From: Streptomyces sp. NRRL F-6131
GTDB taxonomy: Bacteria > Actinomycetota > Actinomycetes > Streptomycetales > Streptomycetaceae
DNA length: 64,000 nt
Reading direction: 5' to 3'
NCBI GenBank assembly: GCA_000719695.1
Contig: JOHN01000032.1
Location: 1-64,000, forward strand
The notes beneath the pieces were generated by a model, which had not been told where the DNA came from, searched no databases, and was given only the letters and a program-made list of their open reading frames with translations. Both the position numbers and the translations under genes were made by a program. Below are positions 17,095-24,325 of this stretch, in pieces (the stretch's first letter is position 1; each line of letters opens with the position of its first letter).

Positions 17095-17853
17095 TCAGCC
17101 GACCGTGGCGGCGTCGCGCCAGAGGGCGAGCAGCGACTCGTCGCCGGAGTGCTCGACCCGCCCGGTCCCGGCGGGCAGCCGGTTCCACAGCAGCAGGTAG
17201 AGGTCGCGGGCCGGGCCGGTGAGGGTCAGGTCGGCCGGGGCCTCGGTGAGCTCGACGGACAGCGGGTCCGGGCCGACCGTCAGCAGCCAGCGGCCGGGCC
17301 CGTCGGTCGTGCTGACCTGGACGGTGCGCGGCCGCTCGCTGCGCAGCCGGGACCGGCCGCGGGACAGGAAGCCGCGCAGCAGCTCGTCGATGCCGTCCAG
17401 GGCGAGCTCCGGGGCGGTCGCCGGGCCCTCGGCGCCGGCCGCCGCGTCGGCGTCGATCCGGTGCACGGCCGTCTCGTGCGCCTGGCGGCGGGCCCAGAAC
17501 GCGAGCGGGCTCGGGGCCGTCGGGAGGAAGGTCCAGCAGTCCAGGTCTGCCGGGGCGGCGGCGAGCGTGTCGACCAGCGCGGTGTGGCCCGCACGGAACC
17601 AGTCCGGCAGGACGGCGTCGTCCGGCTCCTCGGCCCAGATCGCCTGCCGGCGCTGCTCGTCCATCGGCGTCGGCAGGCCGTCCCTGAGGTGGGTGGCCGC
17701 CCAGCGGTGCACGTGGCCGGTGTGCAGCACGAGGTCGCGCAGCCGCCACTCCGGGCAGGTCGGGACGGGGGCGGCGAGGTCGGTGCGGGCGGCGGCGTCG
17801 GCGAGCAGGGCGCCCTCGTGGCGCAGGGCGTCGATGTGCGCGGTGGTCTCCAT
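17095..17853 (-). CDS. Maleylpyruvate isomerase-like (mycothiol/DinB fold) protein
   Basis: A 252-residue protein of the actinobacterial family with an N-terminal mycothiol-dependent maleylpyruvate isomerase metal-binding domain and a C-terminal MDMPI_C-type domain. Visible features are VPTCPEWRLRDLVLHTGHVH (His), FWARRQAHETAVHRIDADAA (two metal-ligand His) and the late LTLTGPARDLYLLLWNRLPA block. Many members carry TIGR03083-type annotation without known substrate. The mycothiol link fits an actinomycete. It is convergent with the enoyl-CoA hydratase. Confidence 0.82.
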   Translation of the reverse strand: METTAHIDALRHEGALLADAAARTDLAAPVPTCPEWRLRDLVLHTGHVHRWAATHLRDGLPTPMDEQRRQAIWAEEPDDAVLPDWFRAGHTALVDTLAAAPADLDCWTFLPTAPSPLAFWARRQAHETAVHRIDADAAAGAEGPATAPELALDGIDELLRGFLSRGRSRLRSERPRTVQVSTTDGPGRWLLTVGPDPLSVELTEAPADLTLTGPARDLYLLLWNRLPAGTGRVEHSGDESLLALWRDAATVG

Positions 17854-18026
17854 GACCGGGAGTCTGGCAGCGGCGGCGGCCTCCGGAGCCGGCTTCCCGG
17901 GGACCGGAACGCGGGGCCGGGCGCGCGGAGGGGGTCCGGCGGGAGTCCGACGGACGGCCCGGACGGCCCGTGTGACCTTGGCCGCCTCCGGGCCGGGCGG
18001 GCCGTACGGACCGGTAACGTGAGCGC

Positions 18027-18785
18027 ATGTCGATCACGCGTTCCCTGTTCAGCTCCGCCCGGGCGGGCGGCCGGCGTGCCGCTGGGCGGCTCGTCCACCG
18101 GGGCTGGCAATGGGTGCAGCGGGCCGGCGCGGTGTCCAGCGAGAACCCCGGGCCGTACCGGTTCGGTGAGCTCGGCGCGGGGACGAAGCTGACCTTCCCG
18201 CTCGGCGCGGTGTTCAACGAGCAGTGGATCACCATCGGCCCGTTCTCGATCATCGGCGAGCGGGTGACCATCAGTGCGGGCTTCCTGCCCGGTCTCGACC
18301 TCGGGCCCGACCCGATCGTGCGGATCGGCGGCGGTTGCGTGATCGGCCGGGACAGCCACATCGTCGGCCACCAGTCGATCGTGCTGGGCGACGACGTGTG
18401 GACCGGCCCCGGCGTCTACATATCCGACCAGGCGCACGAGTACCGGGCCACCGATCTGCCGATCGGCAAGCAGTGGCCGCGCAACGAGCCGGTGGAGATC
18501 GGCTCCGGCAGCTGGATCGGCACCGGCGCGGTGATCCTCCCGGGCGCCCGGTTGGGCCGCAACGTGGTGGTCGCGGCCGGTTCGGTGGTGCGCGGCGAGG
18601 TGCCGGACCACGCCGTGGTGGCGGGCGCCCCGGCGAAGATCGTCCGCCGCTGGACGCCGGAGGACGGCTGGCAGCCGCCGTTCCGCAACGAGCCGCCGCG
18701 GGCGCTGCCGGACGACGTGACCGCCGCGCAACTGCGGGCGCTGGCGGGGTGGGACCTGCGGCTGCCGGGCGAGTCCGGGGTCTGA
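18027..18785 (+). CDS. Left-handed beta-helix acyltransferase
   Basis: A 252-residue hexapeptide-repeat O-acetyltransferase-like protein. Repeats such as IGGGCVIGRDSHIVG and IGSGSWIGTGAVILPGARLG build the helix, followed by VVAAGSVVRGEVPDHAVVAG and the standard cap APAKIVRRW. A catalytic-type His lies in the DQAHEYRATDLP loop. It resembles WbbJ/CysE-family sugar acetyltransferases used in surface glycan decoration, although it lies 14 kb from the polysaccharide genes. The substrate is unknown. Confidence 0.8.
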   Translation: MSITRSLFSSARAGGRRAAGRLVHRGWQWVQRAGAVSSENPGPYRFGELGAGTKLTFPLGAVFNEQWITIGPFSIIGERVTISAGFLPGLDLGPDPIVRIGGGCVIGRDSHIVGHQSIVLGDDVWTGPGVYISDQAHEYRATDLPIGKQWPRNEPVEIGSGSWIGTGAVILPGARLGRNVVVAAGSVVRGEVPDHAVVAGAPAKIVRRWTPEDGWQPPFRNEPPRALPDDVTAAQLRALAGWDLRLPGESGV

Positions 18786-18836
18786 CCCGACGGACCGTCA
18801 GGGGCCGGTCCGGACCGGCCCGGCCGCCTAAATCGT

Positions 18837-18866
18837 TTGCCGACGGTCGAACGGGTCGGATAGGAA
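18837..18866 (+). promoter_or_regulatory. Possible promoter of the GNAT gene
   Basis: TTGCCG (18837-18842) and TAGGAA (18861-18866) are 18 bp apart and end 6 bp before the ATG at 18873, so the message may be leaderless. The -10 match is moderate. Confidence 0.35.
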
Positions 18867-18872
18867 GCAGGC

Positions 18873-19406
18873 ATGCTGCGAGGAGACAAGATCGGGCTGC
18901 GGGCCCGGCACGAGGAAGACGTCCCGATCCTGCTGACCGAACTCCACGACGACGTGGCCAACAGCGCGCGGACCGACACCGGGCCCTGGCGGCCGATCTC
19001 GCCCGGGGCGAAGGAGGCCCGGGTCGCGCTGGACCGCACCGACGAGACGATCGTCCCGTTCTCCGTCGTGGACCTGGCCGACGGCACGCTGCTCGGCTTC
19101 GCGTCGCTGTGGGGCATCGACAACCACAACCGCCTGGCGCACCTCGGGCTGGGGCTGCGGCCGTCCGCCCGGGGCAAGGGCCACGGGGCGGACGTGGTCT
19201 CGGTGCTCTGCCACTACGGCTTCGTGGTGCGCGGCCTGCGGCGGCTGCAGGTCGAGACGCTGGAGGACAACGCGGCGATGCTGCGCGCCGCCGAGCGCAA
19301 CGGCTTCGTCCGCGAGGGCGTGCTGCGCTCCTCGGCCTGGGTGATGGGCGACTTCCTGGACGAGGTGCTGCTCGGGCTGCTCGTCGACGAGTGGCAGGCC
19401 CGTTGA
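18873..19406 (+). CDS. GNAT family N-acetyltransferase (RimJ/RimL-like)
   Basis: A 177-residue acetyltransferase of the Acetyltransf_3 type. It starts MLRGDKIGLRARHEEDVPIL. The acetyl-CoA binding loop reads LGLGLRPSARGKGHGADVVS (R/Q-x-x-G-x-G/A), followed by LQVETLEDNAAMLRAAERNG, the motif B/C end. Such proteins acetylate ribosomal protein N-termini, antibiotics or small amines; the substrate is open. It is 88 bp downstream of the hexapeptide acyltransferase on the same strand. Confidence 0.85.
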   Translation: MLRGDKIGLRARHEEDVPILLTELHDDVANSARTDTGPWRPISPGAKEARVALDRTDETIVPFSVVDLADGTLLGFASLWGIDNHNRLAHLGLGLRPSARGKGHGADVVSVLCHYGFVVRGLRRLQVETLEDNAAMLRAAERNGFVREGVLRSSAWVMGDFLDEVLLGLLVDEWQAR

Positions 19407-19461
19407 CCCGACCGGGGGCGGCCCGGACGCCCGCTCAGGCCGGTCAGCCCGCTCGGGCCGC

Positions 19462-20784
19462 TCAGGCCGGGCGCCGGGCGGGGTCGCCGAGGGTCGGAGC
19501 GCCGTCGCGCCCGGCGGCCCGTTCGGCGTCGCGGGCGGCGAGCGCGGCGGTGATCCTGGGCAGGTCGGCGGGCCGGGTCGGGTCCAGGCCGGTGCGGACG
19601 GCGATCCGGCGGAGCCGGTAGTCCACGGTGTTGGGGTGCAGGTGGAGCACCTGGGCGGTCTGGCGCCGGTTGAGCCCGCCGGCGAGGTGCACCCGCAGGG
19701 TGGTGAGCAGTTCGCCCGCGTCGTCCAGCGGGGCGAGCAGCGAGGCGAGCCGTGACCGCGCCCGGCTGGGCCGGCTGAGCTGGTACTCGACCAGCAGGTC
19801 GTCCAGCCGGTGGAGTCCGGGCGGGCGGCCCACCGCCCTGGCCACGTCGAGGACCTCCGCCGCGAGCGCCTCCGCCGCCGGCACCTCGGCGGGCACCGCG
19901 GCCGACACCCCCGCCCGGACGGTGACGCCCGCCGCTCGGGCGGTGCGCCGCAGGGTTTCGGCGAGTCGGGTCCAGACCTCCTCCGGCACGGCCTCCGGGT
20001 CGTGCTCCAGCGGAACCAGCACCACGCCGCCGGCCGCGGTGAGCGCGGACAGTGCCGACTGCCTCGTGGCGTGGTCGAGTTCGGTGCGCAGCCGGCGCAG
20101 CTTGCGGTGGCCGGCCACCGCCCGGTCGACGTCCGGGGACCGCTCGTCGGGGTGTTCGGCGACGGCGAGGCGGAGCACGGCGTACGCGGGCGGCAGGCCG
20201 ATCCCGGCCCGGGCGGCGGCCGCCTCGGCCTCGACGGGCGCGCCGTCCAGCAGGGCGGTGATCAACGCGCCCCGGGCGGCCCGCTGTTCGTCGGCGCCGG
20301 CGTGCCCCTCCTCCAGGTAGCCGGCGCAGGTCGCGGCGGCGGCCCGGCGCAGGTGGTTGAGCATCAGCCGGTTGAGCAGCAGCAGGTCGGCGGCGTCGCG
20401 GTCGTCGGCGTGCCGGGTGATCAGCTCCCAGCAGACCTCCATGCCGAGGTGGTGGGCGAAGAGCACGGCGTCCAGCGGCACGCCCTCCTCGGCGCGCCGG
20501 GCGGCGGCCTCCCGGACGGCGGCGAACTCGCCCTCGGGGGCGGGCAGTCCGGTGCGGACGGCGTGGGCGAGCGCGCGGATCCGGCGCGCGGCGACCGGAA
20601 CGAGTTCGCCGGTGGCCAGCTCCCGGGGGAACCGGCGGTACGCCGGCACCCGGTCCAGCAGGGCGCGGACCACGGCCTCGGCCAAGTCCGGTACGGCGCC
20701 CAGGAGCCGCTGGTCGGCGGGGACGCCGCCGATCACCGGGATCCGCCAACCGGCGGCGGTGGGGGATGCATTGTGACCGGTCAC
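19462..20784 (-). CDS. PucR/CdaR-type helix-turn-helix transcriptional regulator
   Basis: A 440-residue regulator with the layout common in streptomycetes: N-terminal RsbT-type/GGDEF-like sensor segment, central region, then the C-terminal PucR HTH_30 domain. The recognition part reads TTLRVHLAGGLNRRQTAQVL followed by HLHPNTVDYRLRRIAVRTGL, which is diagnostic. The GTG start at 20784 lies inside a perfect 14-bp palindrome (20772-20785), so the protein may control its own synthesis. It is divergent from the secreted lipase, the likely target gene. Confidence 0.85.
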   Translation of the reverse strand: MTGHNASPTAAGWRIPVIGGVPADQRLLGAVPDLAEAVVRALLDRVPAYRRFPRELATGELVPVAARRIRALAHAVRTGLPAPEGEFAAVREAAARRAEEGVPLDAVLFAHHLGMEVCWELITRHADDRDAADLLLLNRLMLNHLRRAAAATCAGYLEEGHAGADEQRAARGALITALLDGAPVEAEAAAARAGIGLPPAYAVLRLAVAEHPDERSPDVDRAVAGHRKLRRLRTELDHATRQSALSALTAAGGVVLVPLEHDPEAVPEEVWTRLAETLRRTARAAGVTVRAGVSAAVPAEVPAAEALAAEVLDVARAVGRPPGLHRLDDLLVEYQLSRPSRARSRLASLLAPLDDAGELLTTLRVHLAGGLNRRQTAQVLHLHPNTVDYRLRRIAVRTGLDPTRPADLPRITAALAARDAERAAGRDGAPTLGDPARRPA

Positions 20785-20785
20785 A
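20772..20785. promoter_or_regulatory. Perfect palindrome TGTGACCGGTCACA over the PucR-type start codon
   Basis: 14-bp perfect dyad spanning the GTG start of the regulator. Its arms resemble CRP half-sites, but the spacing (4 bp) is too short for CRP. A likely autoregulatory operator, or coincidence of coding sequence. Confidence 0.4.
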
Positions 20786-20858
20786 GAGAACTCCGTCGAG
20801 GTCTGGAAGCCGCCCGAGACCCAGGTCGGAGGGGCGACCGCAGGATGGAGGCACTCGG

Positions 20859-20874
20859 GTTACCTGTTGGTAAC
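20859..20874. promoter_or_regulatory. Perfect inverted repeat GTTACC-TGTT-GGTAAC upstream of the lipase
   Basis: GTTACC (20859-20864), 4 bp, GGTAAC (20869-20874) lie 25 bp before the lipase TTG start in an AT-richer patch. It is a good operator candidate for the divergent PucR-type regulator or a TetR-type factor. Confidence 0.55.
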
Positions 20875-20898
20875 AAACTTCCGCTCCGGAGGCAACCG

Positions 20899-21900
20899 TT
20901 GAGAACCCCACTTCTCCGCTCCTTCGCGAGGCCGGTGCGCCGCAAGCTCCTCGGAGCCGCCGGTTCGACGCTCCTGGCCTGCGCCCTGCTCGCCGGCGGT
21001 CCCGCCGGTGTGGCCCGGGCGGCGGACGCGACCCCCACCGCGCCCGCCGCCACGGCCGCCGTCCCCGCCGCCGCGCAGGGTGAACTCCCGCCCGACGGCG
21101 ACACGGTGGCCTCGCCGCCCGGAGCCAACGACTGGAACTGCCGGCCGACGGCCGCCCACCCGAATCCGGTGGTCCTGGTGCACGGCACCTTCGCCAACCG
21201 GTACGAGAACTGGCTGGTGCTCTCGCCCCTGCTGAAGGGCCTGGGCTACTGCGTCTTCGCCCTGGACTACGGCATGGTCCCCGGCATCACGTCGAGCGGC
21301 AGCGGCCTGCTGCTGCCGATCGGCGGCCTCGGCCCGGTCCCCGAATCGGCGGCCCAGCTCGGCCGCTTCGTCGATCTGGTGCGCGGGGCGACCGGCGCCG
21401 CGAAGGTGGACGTCGTCGGCCACTCGCAGGGCGGCATGCTGCCGAACTACTACCTGAAGTTCCTCGGCGGCGCGGGCAAGGTCGACAAGCTGGTCGGCCT
21501 CGCGCCGTCCAACCACGGCACCACGCTCGACGGCATCACCAACCTCGCCCCGTACTTCCCGCGCGTCGCCGAGCTGATCTACACGGCCTGCGCGGCCTGC
21601 CGGGACCAGGCGGTGGGCTCCGACTTCAACCGGAAGATGGCCTCGAAGCCGGACACCGTGCCCGGCGTGCGCTACACCGTGATCTCCACGATCTACGACG
21701 AGGTCGTCACGCCGTACCGGACGCAGTTCCTGGACGGCTCCGGCGGCGCCGGCCAGGCGCGGGTGGACAACCAGGTGCTCCAGGCGCACTGTCCGCTGTC
21801 CCTGGCCGAGCACGTGGCCGTCGCCTTCACCCCGACCGCGCTGCACCTGGTCACCAACGCGCTCGACCCGGCCCACGCCACCCCGGTGCTCTGCGGCTGA
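20899..21900 (+). CDS. Secreted lipase/esterase (alpha/beta hydrolase, lipase class 2)
   Basis: A 333-residue exported triacylglycerol lipase. The TTG start at 20899 has GGAGG 7 bp upstream and gives a signal peptide (basic start, GAAGSTLLACALLAGG core, ARA/AD cleavage). The mature part has PVVLVHGTFANRYENWLVLS (oxyanion strand), the nucleophile elbow VVGHSQGGMLPNYYL (Ser), an acidic residue near TVISTIYDEVVTPY, and the His in SLAEHVAVAF. Pairs of Cys (ACAACRD and others) probably form disulfides. Substrates are likely acylglycerols outside the cell. Regulation by the divergent PucR-type gene is inferred from layout and the palindromes between them. Confidence 0.88.
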   Translation: MRTPLLRSFARPVRRKLLGAAGSTLLACALLAGGPAGVARAADATPTAPAATAAVPAAAQGELPPDGDTVASPPGANDWNCRPTAAHPNPVVLVHGTFANRYENWLVLSPLLKGLGYCVFALDYGMVPGITSSGSGLLLPIGGLGPVPESAAQLGRFVDLVRGATGAAKVDVVGHSQGGMLPNYYLKFLGGAGKVDKLVGLAPSNHGTTLDGITNLAPYFPRVAELIYTACAACRDQAVGSDFNRKMASKPDTVPGVRYTVISTIYDEVVTPYRTQFLDGSGGAGQARVDNQVLQAHCPLSLAEHVAVAFTPTALHLVTNALDPAHATPVLCG

Positions 21901-21930
21901 ACCCGCCGCCGGGCGCGCGCCCGGCCGTCG

Positions 21931-21973
21931 CCGCCGCGCGGGAGGTCGGTCCGTCCGACGTCCCGCGCGGCGG
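21931..21973 (+). terminator. Terminator hairpin after the lipase
   Basis: CCGCCGCGCGGGA (21931-21943) pairs with TCCCGCGCGGCGG (21961-21973); GTCGG/CCGAC extends the stem inward after a G-G mismatch. It begins 31 bp after the lipase stop. Confidence 0.75.
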
Positions 21974-21979
21974 TCCGGC

Positions 21980-22127
21980 GTGCTGCCGCAGCCGGAGAGC
22001 CTGACCGTGCGGGAGCTGGTGATCGAGGACACCGACGGGGAGCGGGACCCGCTGGAGGTGCTGATCGGGCGCGCCCCGGTTCGCCGCCCTCGGCCCGGGG
22101 ACGGAGGAGGACGACGACGAGGAGTGA
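21980..22127 (+). pseudogene. Possible 3' fragment of a gene, frameshifted
   Basis: One frame reads ESLTVRELVIEDTDGERDPL then EVLIGRAP; about 22075 the good coding character jumps to another frame ending FAALGPGTEEDDDEE and a TGA at 22125-22127. The acidic tail looks like a real protein C-terminus. No start or upstream part is present. I cannot name the family; it could be a remnant or chance. Confidence 0.3.
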
Positions 22128-22150
22128 GGCGCAGTGCCGTGCCGGGCTCG

Positions 22151-22729
22151 TCAGTCGACGACGGTGCGCAGGACGAGCACGGCGGTGGTACCGGCGAGGT
22201 GGAGGGTGTGGGTGGCGGGGGCGGTGAGCAGGGCGGCGTCGTAGCGGGAGAGGGCGGCCTCGTCGAGGGTCGCGGTACCGGACAGGCAGACCAGCAGCAC
22301 CGTGGTGTCCGCGGCGACCACGAGCGGGCGGGACTCCGTCGCGAGGGTCAGTTCGGCGGTGGCGCGGCCGCGTCGGGTCATCACGTTGAAGTCGACCAAC
22401 GGGCCGCCGAGCAACCGGCAGTCGGTGGCCGCGTCGCCGGGGAACGCGAACGGGCACAACGGCGCGTCGACGACGTGCTCGACGCCGTCCACGGTCAGGG
22501 CCATCCCCGGGCCCTCGACCAGGGTGATCACCCGGTCCACCCCGGGGAAGGCGGAGAACGGCCCGGCCGACCCGACGTCGGCGAGGCTGACCCGCCACGC
22601 GAAGTCGTCCAGCCCCGAGCCCGCCGGGTACCCGGCGACCTCCCTGGTCACCCCGCCGCCGTTGCGCCAGGCGGTGGCCGGGCGTTCGGCCGCGGGCAGG
22701 AACTGGACCGGTCCGGTGCTGTGCGTCAT
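22151..22729 (-). CDS. hutD: HutD/Ves family protein
   Basis: A 192-residue cupin-fold protein of the HutD family. The signature AWRNGGGVTREVAGYPAG lies near residues 19-36, followed by FAWRVSLADVGSAGPFSAFP and the FNVMTRRGRATAEL segment. HutD is associated with histidine utilisation in proteobacteria, perhaps binding N-formylglutamate or urocanate as a governor. No other hut gene is visible here. ATG 22729 is used, excluding an implausible Pro-rich extension. It is transcribed alone. Confidence 0.82.
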   Translation of the reverse strand: MTHSTGPVQFLPAAERPATAWRNGGGVTREVAGYPAGSGLDDFAWRVSLADVGSAGPFSAFPGVDRVITLVEGPGMALTVDGVEHVVDAPLCPFAFPGDAATDCRLLGGPLVDFNVMTRRGRATAELTLATESRPLVVAADTTVLLVCLSGTATLDEAALSRYDAALLTAPATHTLHLAGTTAVLVLRTVVD

Positions 22730-23024
22730 GGCGCGATCCTCGCACGGGCCCGGAACCGCGGAGGAGGGGGAGCGTCCGGGCGCCGAGGGGGCGCGGGTGT
22801 CGGCGGCGGCGGTGGTGAGGGCGAGGGCGACGAGCTCGGCGGCCGTGAGGGTCGCGAGGTCCGCCGCCCCGGCCGGAGGTGGGGGTGGCAATGACCCGGA
22901 CGGTAGGCGGCGCGCCTCGACGGAGGATCGGCGTCCACTGGACGCGGTCGGTGCGCCGGGTGCCGGAGTACCGGTGCGCCGACCGGCCGGGCGGTCAGTG
23001 CCGGTGCGCCGACCGGCCGGGCGG
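22730..23024. other. Intergenic region with a 30-bp tandem duplication at one end
   Basis: Between HutD and the MFS stop. The only structured part I see is the duplication described separately at 22971-23034. No gene supported. Confidence 0.5.
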
Positions 23025-23034
23025 TCAGTGCCGG
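22971..23034 (+). repeat. Perfect 30-bp tandem duplication at the 3' end of the MFS gene
   Basis: Bases 22971-23000 and 23001-23030 are identical, and CCGG at 23031-23034 begins a third. The second copy contains the MFS stop codon (23025-23027). Perfect identity indicates a recent duplication. Confidence 0.9.
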
Positions 23035-24287
23035 CGGACGGCCAGCGGGAGGACGGCGGCGACGGCGGCGGACGCCGCCACCGTGGTGAGGGCGAGCGGC
23101 AGGCTGGTCGCGTCGGCCAGGAAGCCGATCACCGGCGGCCCGATCAGCATGCCGCCGTACCCGAGCGTCGAGGCGAGGGCGACGCCCCGCGGACCGCCGG
23201 CGGCGCCGGCCCGGGCGATGGCGAGCGGGAAGAGGTTGGCCAGTCCGAGCCCGACCAGCACGAACCCGGCCAGGGCGAGCGGCACCAGCGGGGTGAGCGC
23301 GGCCAGCAGCATCCCGGCCGCCGCGGTGAGCCCGCCGAGGAGCATCACCCGGTGCTGGCCGAGCCGGACGGACAGCCAGGTGCCGCCGATCCGCCCGGTG
23401 GTCATGGCGAGGGCGTAGGCCACGTAGCCGGCGGCGGCCACCCGGGCTCCGGCGTGGACGTCGTCGGTCAGGTGCAGGGTGGTCCAGTCGGCCACGGCGC
23501 CCTCGCCGTACGCGGTGCAGAGCGCGGTGAGGCCGAGCACGAGGACGAGCAGCCGGCCGGCGCCGCCGGTGGTGGTGGTCCCGGCGGGGCCGGTGGGCGT
23601 ACCGCCGACCGGTCGCGCCGCCGGGCTGCGCAGCAGGGCGACGCCGGCGGCCGCGGTGACGGCGAGGCCGAGCAGGCCCGCCGCCGCGAGCCACTGGGCG
23701 GCCGTCAGGGTGGAGGCGAGCAGACCGCCCGCACCGGCGCCGAGCAGGCCGCCGAGGCTGTACCCGGCGTGGAAGCTGGGCATGACGGGGCGTTCCAGCT
23801 CCCGGACGATCTCGACGGCGGCGCTGTTCATGGCGACGTTGGCCCCGCCGTAGCCGGCGCCGAAGAGCAGCAGGACGCCGCCGAGCGCCGCCACCGAGTG
23901 GGTGTGCGCGGGCAGCGGGACGGCGACGGCGAGCAGGGCGAGCGAGGCGACGGTGATCGGCCGGGAGCCGTACCGCAGGCAGAGCCGGCTGACGGCCGGC
24001 ATGGTGGCGACGGCGCCGGCCGAGACGCAGAGCAGGGCGAGCCCGAGGGCGCTGTGCGAGGCGCTGACCTGGTTGCGGACGTCGGGGATGCGCACCACCC
24101 AGGCGGCGAAGAGCAGGCCGTCGACGGCGAAGAAGGCGGTGAGGGCCAGTCGTGCGGCGCCCCAGGCGGACGGGCCGGTGGGGCGGGCGGAGTCGGGGAG
24201 GGTGGGTGATTTCGCGGTGGTGCTGCGAGACTGGGGGGACTGCCGGGCGTCGGGGACCTGGGGACGGATTTTGTTTCGGAGCGGCAC
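23025..24287 (-). CDS. MFS transporter paired with a ROK regulator
   Basis: A 420-residue 12-helix major facilitator protein. Visible features are FAAWVVRIPDVRNQVSASHS early, GAGYGGANVAMNSAAVEIVR, and MTTGRIGGTWLSVRLGQHRV after a helix. The pattern is close to the actinobacterial MFS group annotated near sugar-related regulators. I choose GTG 24287, because TATTCT (24294-24299) is 6 bp upstream and would give a leaderless message. A TTG at 24323 is possible but would start on the other side of that box. Divergence from the ROK repressor suggests it moves a sugar or sugar-like compound, as inducer or efflux. Confidence 0.78.
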   Translation of the reverse strand: MPLRNKIRPQVPDARQSPQSRSTTAKSPTLPDSARPTGPSAWGAARLALTAFFAVDGLLFAAWVVRIPDVRNQVSASHSALGLALLCVSAGAVATMPAVSRLCLRYGSRPITVASLALLAVAVPLPAHTHSVAALGGVLLLFGAGYGGANVAMNSAAVEIVRELERPVMPSFHAGYSLGGLLGAGAGGLLASTLTAAQWLAAAGLLGLAVTAAAGVALLRSPAARPVGGTPTGPAGTTTTGGAGRLLVLVLGLTALCTAYGEGAVADWTTLHLTDDVHAGARVAAAGYVAYALAMTTGRIGGTWLSVRLGQHRVMLLGGLTAAAGMLLAALTPLVPLALAGFVLVGLGLANLFPLAIARAGAAGGPRGVALASTLGYGGMLIGPPVIGFLADATSLPLALTTVAASAAVAAVLPLAVRRH

Positions 24288-24325
24288 AAAGTAAGAATAG
24301 GGACGTGCAGCTCTCTCCTTCAAGT
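24271..24325. promoter_or_regulatory. Divergent, overlapping leaderless promoters of the MFS and ROK genes
   Basis: Minus strand: TTGAAG, 18 bp, TATTCT (24294-24299), GTG at 24287. Plus strand: TTGTTT (24271-24276), 16 bp, AAGAAT (24293-24298), GTG at 24305. The two -10 boxes occupy the same bases on opposite strands, so one bound repressor or polymerase would block the other. Confidence 0.55.
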
